Assembly (NCBI GenBank): GCA_030142905.1
Contig: JASJOG010000170.1
Span: 645,926 to 709,925 of the forward strand
Source of the DNA: Heliopora coerulea
Taxonomy: Eukaryota > Cnidaria > Anthozoa > Scleralcyonacea > Helioporidae
Direction: 5' to 3'
DNA length: 64,000 bases
Numbering within the stretch: the first letter of the stretch is position 1; each line of letters starts with the position of its first letter. The notes beneath the pieces are model-generated. The model worked only from the letters and a program-made list of their open reading frames with translations, was not told the origin of the DNA and searched no databases. The translations under genes were made by a program, and so were the position numbers. Positions 33,871 to 47,300 of the stretch are shown one piece after another.

Positions 33871-35229
33871 CGTCGGTTGTACTGCATACATGTGAAATGA
33901 ACTGGTTCAAAATTTAACATGTGAAATCCTGCTGTACGAAACTTGGATTTCAAATATGAAATGGAAAAGAATCGTGTATGAAAATTAACATCACGTATGA
34001 AATTTTCATTTCAGATATGGAATTGAAAGAGTTCACATGCGAAATATTGTTTTGGTACATGAAATTGCATGTGAAACTTTTTGGAGGGAACGCACTAGCA
34101 GCTTATGTACCCATGTGCGCTCTCCTCTTCACGTCATTGTGCTCAAGTGGTGCCTTGACTAAGCACTCTTTGATTTTGAGTTCGAGTAAGGTTACAACGT
34201 GAAACTGTTGGAGTAGATCTTACGGAACGTATGGGAATGTAGCCTAATTGTGACTTAACCTTAACTTGTTTTAACTGGTCCGAGACGTTTCCTCTTGGCT
34301 AATAAAATTGTCTGGCATTAGCCAGGGTAAAATATGGAGCTTCTATCAGGACAAACAGGAGATAATTCAGTTTAGCTCTTTTGAAATAGTCTTATGACTC
34401 TCTTCGGTCTGAGAAGTCTTTCCTTGATGAGTAAAATCGTCTGGAATTAACCAGAGTGAACATATTAAAGTCTGATTAGGAATGGAAAGAATTGAACATT
34501 CATGGAAACTCTACGATTGTAAGATGTGATTCCACTCCTTAGCGCCAGCGATTATATGAGTACATTTCTTGCTCTCACGTTAGCAAATGTTGCAACACGT
34601 CCACAAGACTCTATCGACTAAATCACATCCATCAGGTAGGACAACCCTATACGACATTCGTGCCGTGTGTATCAACATTAAAAGAAGCACTAAATTTAGT
34701 CGTCAGCCAAAAAAAACTCGAATAAACTGTTTTGAACTGAAGTTCACCCTAATAGATAACACTAGCACAAGGCCTTAAGAGTTGTTCACACGAGAGATTC
34801 TTCTTGCGATTTTTCTCATCCTGAAGAATGCGATTGAGTAAACAACCCACCAAAGTATTGTACCGTATAGGTTTGTACAGATGATCCGCAAGTCAGTCCA
34901 CTCGATCGCATGTATCCGGAAGCTAACCTGGAAACATAAATCCTAAATCTAACCCCCCAAACAAAACAATGTTCGCGACATCATAGGAAAGATTTAGGAT
35001 TGGATATTTAAATTAATGAACCTTCTTTTCCGTGATGTTAATCAGTAAAAGTCGCTGGCTTCACTTTACATCATTTGGAGCCCACCATTTGCGACTAACA
35101 CAAGGGGGAGGGGGGGGGTGGCGACCGCATTTAGACCACATGGGTTACGCTACAGTTATAAAATCAATGCATGAATGTGTATGAGTTTGACAAACTCTAA
35201 GCAAATATGTTTTTTTAATTATATCTTTT

Positions 35230-35235
35230 TTTATT
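35230..35235 (-). terminator. Putative polyadenylation signal of gene B
   Basis: AATAAA on the minus strand, 88 bases past the gene B stop codon (35323). Confidence 0.5.
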
Positions 35236-35322
35236 TTGGTAAGCGAAGTATTATTAGAACTTCAATCAACTAACAGCATGCTGGTCATTTACTGCTTCAG
35301 TGGTTGACATGAGGGTTACGAT

Positions 35323-38300
35323 CTAGCGTAAATAGAAGACTTCTATTTCGGATACATAGAAGTTGTTGTAACTACCAGCCAAAAGAGCCCGAGTGTTGCT
35401 GGAGGTGTAACTGTAGCCAGATGGAGGTTGGTATGTATAACCAAAATTTGTGTTGGAGCCGGTATTTGAGTGTGCATTGTCAGTGATGTAGATGTCATAA
35501 CCTCCTCCAAAGATTGGACCTGAGCCAGAGGAGCAGTAAATTGCGTATTGACTGTATCGATACACTGGAGCCTTGAATGGTGGGAGGTTGTCCTTATTTC
35601 GAAGCGAGAAAATGAACGAATTCGTGCTTGATTTGGAACCCGAAGATCCTGGTAAGGAGAAAGACAAATCTTGCTCTGAGCAGAAAAGTATTATACGTTC
35701 TGCACCGGTGAAAATTTCTTTATTGGTCGGTTGAACTATTTTACCCTAGTTTTTTTCTTGTTTAAACTTTTAGCCCCCTGTCGTACATAACTGTGTGATT
35801 TGATATTTGCAAATTAAACTTATAAACAGATTTCAACAGAATTTCAAAAGAATTTTGAATTGGTTGCAGCCATTTGGATCCCAGATTTTGCTATTTTTTA
35901 AAATATGATTTAGAAAAATCTTGGATCCAAATGGCTAATTTTGTATGAGTAGCACATTCGTGTTGCCTTTCTCGCGCATTTCCTAGGAAACTTTTTCTCA
36001 CATATTTGCCCAATATTTTGATGAAGGAAGTCTTTTTATTTTTAGATTTTGATGTAGAAATGTGGGGGTAAGAACAATTATACAAAGTTTTTAAATCAAA
36101 AAAAAAAATTCGTTGCAGATTTTTGTTAATCCCTTACGACCATTGCACATTACCCGGTTAAAGTGTGATACATGAAATGAAAAAAGTACCAGTTAGTGGC
36201 TTCAGTTAGGAGTTACAGATGCTTTTATGAATATTTTAAGTATTTAGTAGCTATTGTCTTCTGGCTATATCAACACCGGCAACGTATCAGAAATACCACA
36301 TGGTATTTTAATATTATTACAAGTAAAAAAAATTCAGTTTTGTTTCATTGTTTCATTAGTAATTACCAGAATTTTGGGAAAATAGTCCCATATTATTTGT
36401 TGTGTAGTTCACACTAAACGCGTTAAGCGTTGCGCTATGATGTCCTTCGACTGACTATGGTGTACAAAACATTAACCCTTTAACTGGCATTGTTGTGACC
36501 TGGCAACTCGTTAATTTTAGGGTTAAAAAAAGGTTCATTCAAAATCGTGTCATGTTCATCGTGTCCCATCAGATCGAATTGCTTTCCTTTTAAAATAGAC
36601 TTTAAATAGGGATAGATTCAGAAATTTTAAACAATGTGCGCGCATGTGACATTTCAATGAAAGGTACAGCATTATAATGATCATTGTATACAATGAGGAA
36701 AGTAATATCTTTAAGGATATTATGGCATTTACATTCGATCTGCAGTTAAGTTTTATGATAGAGGAAAATTTCGAGTACGAGGATACATTTTTAAGTTCCA
36801 ACCGGGACCTGTTGCGAAAAATGCAACTTTGAGCCATCCGGCTGGGAATAGAACTCGCGACCTCGTGAATCTAGTGCAATGCTCTGCCAACTGAGCTACG
36901 GAGGCTGTTGCTAAAAGGCGTGGTCACGAATTCAGTTTATATACGGTGGTGATGCCGATGAGCAGAGGAGTATATCTTAAAGGATATTATGGCATTTACA
37001 CTCGATCAACAGTTAAGTTTTATGATAGAGGAAAATTTCGAGTGTTAGGATATATGTTATAGAAATATTTTATATCCTAACACTCGAAATTCTCCTCTAT
37101 CATGAAAGTAATGGTTTTTCTTATAAAAGGTCGAAAAACAAAGCAAAGCAAAAAAACTCCCATATTTTATCATTTTAAAGAAGCAGTATAAATAGCCAAA
37201 TCAGCATTATAACTTAAACACTTATCTCACCATCCCAGGAAACGTCGGAATATCCACCAAAGATGTTTTCTCCCACGCGAATAATGGTTACTGTCGCACC
37301 TTTATTGTCACACCGTGAATGAAAGTCCGTTGACCTCCAGCCATCTCGGGATGCTCGATAGCAGAGACGCCAAGACGACTTAGCTGGAAGCCACTGTTTT
37401 AGTTGTTTCAGATCAAAGTATTTTTCTTGCCATATCGATGAAATACTGATGTCACCTAAAAATTAGATCAGTGCCTCCACAGTTAAAAACACAAAACCAA
37501 AATTTGAAACAGTAAATCCATCTTTATATGAATCGCAGAGAAAAGAACAAGATATACGACTCGCAAGTGAAAAAGAAAGCACATAAGAGAACCATAAGTA
37601 AAGGAAAACAAGTATCGTTGCTACAGTAAATTAAAGGAGCGACATTATTTAAACAATGTCATGGTGAATACTTTCATTTAGTATCTCTTGTTTCCTAACT
37701 TCGATAGACCGATAGATCCTCTGTATACGACGTCAAAACGACCCGTCTCGAGGACAACGTGCAAGTTCTGACCTCCAACAGATCGAGTAATTTACGGATA
37801 TCCCTCTGTTTAAAAGCATTTTCCCTCTGACAGGGGAACATATGCAAGCGTGGAATAGACAAGAGTGGATAAAAGTCGAGTTGCTAAAAAAGTAGGGGAT
37901 ATATCCTCCACCAAGATTTCACGGCAAAGTACATACGTTTATGCACACACACACACATACACAAACACACACACACACACACACGTATTTACCAAATACA
38001 TTCATCATTTACACTGGATACTATAAGCAGTTGCAGGCAAGGACTGGGCCGCACTTTAGCCGTTGAAAGCCATGAGGTTCTACTGATGTATTCTGTACCA
38101 TCGACAGAAAATACTTCGTAATAAGCTGATATTTTTGCTTTTAATGTACTATTTTAACTGTCATGTCATCGCTGTATGAATCGGCCACTGCCTGAACTGT
38201 TATTTATGGTTAGTAAGAATAAAACATATCATACATTTAGTCTTCGGGGCACCTGACTAGTTTAGCTCTATAGTTAATTCAGGTGCCCTGTCACTACTCC

Positions 38301-41300
38301 TTGTATGGTAAGTTTTAAATTTGTTGCAATTAATGTTTTTGCTAGTGCAAATAAATTGTCTTGTTTTGTCTAGTCATATAAATAAATTATAGAAAGTCAT
38401 TTTAGTTACTTTTAGTACTTTAAAAGTATATATGGTGTGCCCAGTTACCTTAATTTCAGTTGAATACGTGAATACTTTGGTATAGTAATTCATTCATTGC
38501 TTCCTTCATAAAGCGAGTCGCTAGTTATAAAAAAATGAGCAAAACTGAAGGTCTTTTTAGGGATAAGTGTACGTTTTCTTACCTAAACCTTGCAAGTCGT
38601 TACGAAAGCTTGAGTTCAAGTTCCCGATTTGTACTTCCAGATTTTTCTCCAGTTCATTAAGTTTGTTACTGACATTGTTGACCATTTCATGCTGTGTTTT
38701 AATTTGATTCCCGAACTGGACTCCAACTTTTTTCTCAAGTTTGAGAAGTTTGTTGGTAACAGTGTTGATCATTTTTCGCTGTGTTTCATTTTGATTGACG
38801 AGCTGAAATCCAATCTTTTTCTCAAGTTGCATTATCTGTAATTGAATAAATTCAATAGATCAAGAATAAGAGCAAATCAATGAAATCAATATTTGCTTAT
38901 GTATATGTTTATAATTATATAGACTACAAATAACTAGAACTGGAATAAATGGTGAAGGAGTGAAAAAGTGGCTCAGCCGAGAATTGAACTCGGATTGTCT
39001 GGTACCCGATCAGACGCCATGACCACTTGCCCCCTTCATGTGATCAAGCCGTGAAGAAGACCTACCAACCAGCCAACTTTTTCGATCTAGGATCACGCTT
39101 CCACTCTTTTACAAGGGCGGCGCCAGGGGGCAGAAGGACTACATCCATCGGGAAACTTTAACCCCACTGCGGCGGAAAATTAACAACTCGTCGGAGAATT
39201 GTCACTGATGATAACATATTTATGTTTTGTATGAGCTATGAGTACTTGTTATTGATTTACCGAAAAAACAAGATGATAGATTCTTTACATGTCATAAACC
39301 TAAAAATAAATGCTGTGGTATAGACAGTCAGTCCGATTATTTCTTGCTAAAAGCTACATGACGTTTTCGACTGCAAAACAAGAAAATTATTAAGGGGGCA
39401 TGGTGTCGGCCCCTCTCTTTCGTTTTCCTTATCGAGGACCTTAGTCCCTGCGTCCGAGAATTCCCAGCGCCATCCCTGTTCTTTCGCCGTTGAGTAAATT
39501 CCCAGGAATTTCCCGGTAACAGGAAATATTTGATACTTGGGTAGAACAAAGAAATTACCAGATGTGGATATAACTATAAGTATATATGTATATGTATATA
39601 TGTATATGTATATATGTATATGTATATATCTATATGTATATATGTATATGTATATATGTATATGTATATCTATATGTATATGTTTATGTATGTGTATTTG
39701 TATGTGTATATTTATGTATATATTTATGTGTATGTGTATGTATGTATGTTTATGTATAAGCATATCGAGTATAATTACGTAGGTGATTTTCCAAAATCAA
39801 GGGAGGTGATTGGTCTGAAAATTACGTCATAATACTCGATATTCACCTGCAGGTGAATATAACAGTGAAGGCTCGTGTTACTTAGGAATTTTTAAAACAT
39901 CTCATTCACTAGTTTCTTTCAAATAATCACCTGTGTAATTAAACTAAAACAAGTATTCGCCTCAGGCTCGATCAATACAGTTGAATAATCATCTAGACTT
40001 CGTCTCGTACATTATTTAACAATTTTCACTTCGCCTACGGCGAATAATAGTATAGGAAATCTATATCTATATCTATACGTATGCGTATATGTGTATGTGC
40101 ATGATTACGTAAATGTATATGTGCAAATGTACTTGTTTTTTTCCCCTTGAAAATGAGATATGAACAGACTATACATTTTGATTCTGGATCTCTAGCTGTC
40201 CCTCGAACTGTTTCAACTTTGGGTCGACCATTTTTGATGTCTCTTGAAGAACCTGAACCAAGAAATTAAAACTAATGAGGAGGCAATCTCAAAAGCTGAA
40301 GATAACTCAATCAGAAATAACTGTCGTTAATCTGATCATCATTTTGAAGATAACAGTGATTAGTTGGTGATATCAATTTCCAAGACAACTGATTGTGAAT
40401 ATGTAAAAGTAATGTGAGAATAACATTAGAAGTTGTGAAGAAGTATGCACGTGAAGCGAGAACATAACGACGCAATGACTGAGCAAATTAATTTGGTTTG
40501 ATGGTTTGAGTCATATCACAGCCATCCATTTAAATGAGAACTATTTGGCTTTAGCATCAATATAATTGAAAGATATTCATTTTATCGCTTCTTTTTTTAC
40601 GAAAAGCAATTAGCACCATGCAGGTATAGTACAGATATAAGTATATAAGTATAGTACAGACGTGGTACTAAGAATGAATGAATTCATAGTTGCAATTATT
40701 CATGCTTAGTAACGAATAAGACGTCTAATACATACTACGAGCATTGTAATATGTGCAGTTTATACCAACACAATACCAATTGATACGACTAAGCCCTATT
40801 TGGAATTTAAAAGTACTTCATTGCATGTAGCCATTTGCGGGTTAAATTTACTTTATATTACCTGTTTCTTTTGTGCTATAACACTCCAAGTCCTGTTTGC
40901 TCTTACATAAAGTTCTTTGTTATCCTTACTATATGACAGCAATCCAGCTATCGATGGAATTTTCTTCAAGGTGGTAGACTCGGGAACAACAACAATCTGT
41001 AAACCGAAGAATAATTAACCACCAACAAGGTGCTGCTTTAGTAAGAGTTGCATGAGAGTTACACATAGCAAACTGCTGTTGTCTTTATGGTAAAATACGC
41101 TATACTATGTCATTTTACCAAACAAAATCATATGTCCAATGCGTGACGAACGTCTTGCCAAATGATTCTTTACTTCAAACAATTGTACGGCAAACTTTTT
41201 GTGTTTGGTTGGGAGTGTTTCGTTGGTTTATTTGGCATTTTATTGATAAAGATTCAAGTAAAATAAGCAAATGCACTCATGTTGTTTACCAAAACTAATA

Positions 41301-44300
41301 GTTTTTCGAGCCTATACGTCTACCTAACTTAAAAGGTGAGTCATTAAAACCATTATCATCACCTGTTCTACTAAATAAACCATCACATGCACGACAAATT
41401 ACAAGATGGCAGAGATATAGCAAACCCTTTCACAAAAATTCCAAATTATTTACATAATTAAAGATAACCCCCCCTAACATTTAAGTCATTAAGAATAAAA
41501 GAAACAATTACATCTGATTTTTCAATAATCCAAAATGTGCTGATTCCCCAACAGAAAGTGAGTTTATTAGAGCCTGAATAACAAAATATGTCTTAAAGTA
41601 CGTGCATGCAGTGGCATTATTGACAGGGATGACCTTAGGAGGGGTGCCCATGGACAATAATACCATAAGCTTGCCAAACCCGTTTCATGCCTGAATTTAT
41701 TTTGATTTTCTTTCTTCCTTGTTCTTTCTTTGTTTTTCTTTTGTTCTCTCCCTTGCTTTTCAGCTCTTCTGTGTCCGATATATCAGACACTGGGCGTTAA
41801 AGGGTTAGGATTATAGAGAACATATCGTGTAGAGTGTACGTAAGAAAAGTTGATGTTACCCAACCACGCTGTGCATATTTGTTTTTTTTAAACTTAAAAC
41901 TCAGACAAACACCCAAGATGGACTCTATTACCAAGTAAACCTTTTTTATATTGTTTGGCTTCTAGAATTAACGAGTGAACGCAGGTAAACTTTGTGAAAT
42001 CGACCACGGTGACGTCAACTGTGGGCTCTGCTGTTGTCTATTTTAATACTGTAACGGATAATACTTTTAATACTGTAACACACTAACCCCGTCATTTAAG
42101 AGAGTCTCTTTCTTGATACAACGACCCTTAAATGAAGAATAAATATGCTATAATCAGATTAGACAACATTTAATGTAAAAGAACAATAGCAGCCGATAAT
42201 AAATGGCGATAACAAATTTGGTACTATACATTGCAAATGTAAACACAAATGTATATGATATGGTAAAGATGACTGTTTATTATGACTGTCTATTTCATAA
42301 GAGAATTAAACAACTCTTCATTTACAATTGCAACCCCTTGTGGTCATATTGTTGACATAGTTTCATTGATCCTCGTCGTTGATTCTTAACATACAATTCT
42401 GAAAATAGCGAAACAATAAGGCCAAAACATCTTTATTTTAAGTAGTTTTTCATTCTTTACGATGTAATAAACTGTTTTTATTGTTGAACTATATGTTGAA
42501 ATGTTTGATTGATGAGCAATTTAATGTTCCTCATAGTTCCTGTTATAGTTTTGTTTTCAGACTGCGAGTTACAAGTCTAAGGGTGTTGATGCCCAAGAAA
42601 TAAAAATCATTTTTTCTATAGAAGAACATACCAAATACTGCCATAAAAAATAACTTTGAAACAAGCATAAAAGAAAAGGCAACTATACATCAGTAGCAGG
42701 GTTCGTTTTGATCCACGTTTTCACAAATCTCAATCTGCTTTATTGCAAGCATTTTTCATTACTGATTTATATATTTGCAACTAAATTAACTGCTCAAACA
42801 AGAGACCTGTGTTGGGGTTTCACTCCCTCCAATTAATTTGTACCAGGTAACATCGCCATTGTCGTCTGTTACTTTATACTCCATACATTTGTTCCAAACT
42901 TTTTTAGGAAGAGTCGACCTCACCCAAAACCAAGTATAGACATGATTGGCAATAGTTCCTCCATTTAAGGCCGTACAGTCATGGGAACAGTGATCTCGCA
43001 AATCACCAGGGGGTCCGTAACAACCACAGCACTAAAAAATAGATGTATATCCATGGATGAACGTGCACGAATCAGAAAATACTAAAATTAGCAGTTAAAA
43101 TCCATCCATGCAATCTTTTGAGTTTTTGAATTGTGGGTAGATACGAAATTAAAAAAGCATTGCCACGGAATGCCACCCAATTTAAAAGTAGTTTATTTCA
43201 ATAAGTAATTAACTAAAAACGGCAGCTTTCTCTGCAGTTGCCTTTTGTATTTTACAAAAGGATAAATAAATTCTTAAACCAGTTCAACAAGACCAACAAG
43301 TAACGATGTAAACTTTTCTACTATTCCACAACCGTTATCATGGGCAGATCCAGAAATATTCTTGGATTGTGCAAAATTGCAGGATCAGGATTACAAACCC
43401 CAGGATATTTTTGGCAACGCCTTTCAAGTAGGCTGCAGTGGTCGCACCTGCCTCAATTCCCCGCTGATCAGTTTTATCTAACCGCCGCGATGAATTATAT
43501 CAAATGGACAATTCTCTTACCTGGCCATTGCTGCAGCCAACAAATGAAGTAGCATCGTGTACAATTCCGGATATATTTCCGATAACGCTGTAACTGTTTC
43601 ATATGCAAATAGAGGAATCACTAAGTTTCTTAAAAGCTTAAAATTGCTGGCTTTAAAACAATGTTTCAAGTGAACTATAATTATCTTATAATCATTATCT
43701 TTGACACTTTACCTGAAAGCCCCAGAATAGTCAATTTGAATGTGGTGTGATTCGAGAAAGGCAAAACCTCGAGGACATGGTTTCTGCAAGCACGAGTTCA
43801 TCATAGACTGAAAGGATTGACAAATACAATTTAAGAAAGAAGTGTAGAGGGGAAAGCTCATTGCAAAGAAGAATTTACGAACTGTATACATTTGAATTTA
43901 ATAGCATATCGTGTATATTTTATTGCGCTGTTAAACGTATTTCTCAAAACATTAAAATCCAGTTAAGTATTGCTGCAAATGTTATGCCGTATTTCCTCTA
44001 ATACGTCTCTCAGGGCTCATTAGTTTTTATTTCTTCAAGTGTGAGGGCTTGATGGAAAGGAACGTTGGAGGAGACTTTTTAACTGTTTGGCGACCGATCG
44101 GGGAATATACGACCCTACGTCTGTTCTTGGGGATTGCATCCATAACAAATCGACACATCAACTGACCAAGCACACTTTTAAATTTGTTAGTAACGACATT
44201 GTTAAAAAAATGACCAAACAAGCGAGAGCAAAGAGTGCCCGTCTCTGCTCTTCCCCCCACCTCTTCAAGGGGACAGTGAGTTCACCGGGGCAGTCTCCGC

Positions 44301-47300
44301 AGTCCTACCCCTAAGTGGGCTTTTGTAGATGAGTTACTTTGTCCTACATAGTCGTAAAATAGTCAGGTTGCCTTTCATGTGGGAGACGTCTCTGTCTTCA
44401 AATAAAGATATCACGCAGAGTCCTAAAGCTTACAGCTCTAAAAATAATCTGCTCATAAAGGTTCAATACTCGAAGCCAATGTTTTTTATATACACAAGTA
44501 ATTCCAATTCTTTATTCCAAACTTGAAGAGCCAAAAAGGAAATTTAACAATAGGTGCTATTGTTTCCCAAATCCTGTAACTAAAAACGGGAGCAGTGATC
44601 AATTATCATTTCAACAATTATTTGTGATTATTATCAGATCTACAACAATCTACGATAAAATCATTGGTTCGCGCTCAAGAAACTGCTGTATTAAACCGAT
44701 TTAAATATTTCAGTGTTACATTTGGAAGGGGCTTAACAGTTATGGGCCTTTTGACGAGTTCAATCGTCTTGCGTTAGCCACAGTAAAATATTAGAAGTCT
44801 TATCCCGCCGGGAAAGTGTTAGTTAGCGGTAGGGGTGCTAGTGGAAGGAGGGGGTATAATCGAGGAGATATGCATGGCTATGATATATATATAACATATT
44901 ACAAAATATCAAGAATAAAACGTGTCTATTTTCAGGATGAGGTGATTTCATCAAACATTTCGAGTAAGCTTCAAATCCGAATTACGACATCGCATGGAGT
45001 TTAAACCTGATCATAAAGAGCCCACGGTTCTAAGACGATTTATTTAAGTCCGGCGAAAAATGAAAGGTTTTTTCGATATACCAAGCCTTTTTGGTCAGCA
45101 TGAAACAGGGATCTCTGTATTAATTCGATGATTATGTGGGCAATCGTTATGTGTTTGAGTTTGTATCGTACTGTTGTTTGTCTCTTTGTTTGACGCTTTG
45201 TTTCTATGAGAAGGTGTGACAGTGTGTGGTTAAGTTCCACATGAATTGTTGAAATAAACTGTGGAATGTCATAATGTTCGCGTTTTATAAATATATAACT
45301 ATAGATATATAACTATAATATAATATATAATATAATATAATATAATATAATATAATATACTTATATAACCTTATATGTATATATAAATATATACTAAGTT
45401 TTATAAAAAAGTTAAAAACCAAACTTTTTTGACATTAGAGTTGTACCCTGAAGATAACTAAATATCGAAAACGTTTGGTTTTTAACTTTTTTATAAAACC
45501 TTTTAGCCTGTATAGTTGAACTGTACAATCTCTAAAAAGAAAGAGATGTGTACCCAGCCAAGCTTAGAGTTCGGGTGGTAGCCAATACCAAACTTTGAAC
45601 ATTTAAATGTAGTTGTCACAATGTTCTCAGTTAGCAAATCTTTCACGTATGCTATGTCCCCTATTCCTGGCGTCTTTTTACCACAACCTCCTTGATTCAT
45701 TATCATAAGTTTCTTCAATGGTCGTTTTGACTTCATTCTATATGACCTAAATAGAAAAACAAAGATCAAAAAGAATAGAAATTCAAAATGAACTCAAATA
45801 ACAGATCGACAATGTTGATAGCAGTCATAGATCTCACTGTCCTCAGGTTGAAGACAAACAATCTTCTTTCACCGGACACGTAGATAGCCTAACCTGTCAG
45901 GTTAGGTAAAATATCACCCGGAAGAGGCTCATACTTTATAGAAAACGAGCACTCCATTGTTTATAAGATGATTTCGCAAATATTGGAACGCTCAAGCTCA
46001 ACAACTTCTCAGCCCTTATAGCTGCGACCCTGTGTTTCATCGTCAAAATCATACCATTACCATCACTGTTTACTTATGTCCAAAAAATCGATCGCGATAT
46101 CATTAACAGCCCATTCCCCTGGAGAAACCTACCAGAATACTTTGCGGTATTTTCTTTTGAATGCAAATATTTAATCCTCAAAGGCAATGGAAAGGCATGA
46201 ACAATAGATGACATAGGGTTCAGTATTCATTATTCAGTACACATGATTATGGAAACTGGCCACTTTACACGTAGTTGTTGTTCATGATGGAACGATAAGA
46301 ACTACTCACCAATGGGCTTTTGTTTCGTTGAAATTCTCGCTTGTCGCCATTTGAATTCTGAAGTCTAAAATTGGAGCGTCCCCTAGGGCACTGGACCAAT
46401 GGGGAAAGCCGTAGGGTTCAACTGTATAATCATTGGATGGAACGGTCCACGTGGTGGAGCTATTCTTACGTCCAATAAGCATGAAACCCCCTCCGTCAGT
46501 GGTCATATCACAATATACCTTGGGAAATAAAATGTTTGGCAACACTATTTAATATAATTCCTAGATATAGCATTAGTTTAAAATGTTGGAGCGCACCTGC
46601 TGCTAAATGAGTGAATTGGACGGTTATATTAAGCAACTAAGTTGAAAAGCATCAACGTTTACTAATTACAAACCTTTGTGGGTGTTGAATCGTCAAATTT
46701 CACCCAATAAAATCCATCTTTGGCTTCAAAATCGTTGTCCAAAATATCTGAGCAGTCATAACCGGGATTAAAAAATTCACCAAGTGAACTAGAACCTACG
46801 AAAAGTAATTTCATGTATTGGACAGTGATAGGGAAATAGCTAGCGTTGTTACGAAGAAAATAGTAAGCAAACCATTAACAAAAATTAAAACATACAAACA
46901 TGGTAGCAGGGTTCGTTCAGGTTAGAGAGGGAGAAAGTCAAAGACTATTCAAGGACTTTTCAAGGATTTTCAAATGCCATGAATCTAGGAATCCGAGGCC
47001 TTAAGGATTGAAAACGAAGCTTTAAAAAAACCCCGACAACTTATTAAAAATACCAAAACTGTAACTCGAAATTTCCATTTTAATAAATTAATCAGCCACT
47101 TGGAGATAAACCTCACGAAGAAAACTAACATCTTGTAAGAAGTTTTTAATGGTTAACACTTGTAAGTTAAAAACGTTACAACACATTTATAAAAACTTTA
47201 CAAGACGTTTCGACCAATAACTTAAGTCTTCGTCGGTTAAAATGAATAAATAAAACTCAAGCTGACTTATATGCAGATTCAAAGTTATGTAACCGACGAA

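Noticed and set aside
39347..39832. Overlapping reading frames of 70-138 codons on both strands
   Set aside because: They consist of M/Y/I/C/H repeats produced by the TATATG microsatellite and have no independent support.
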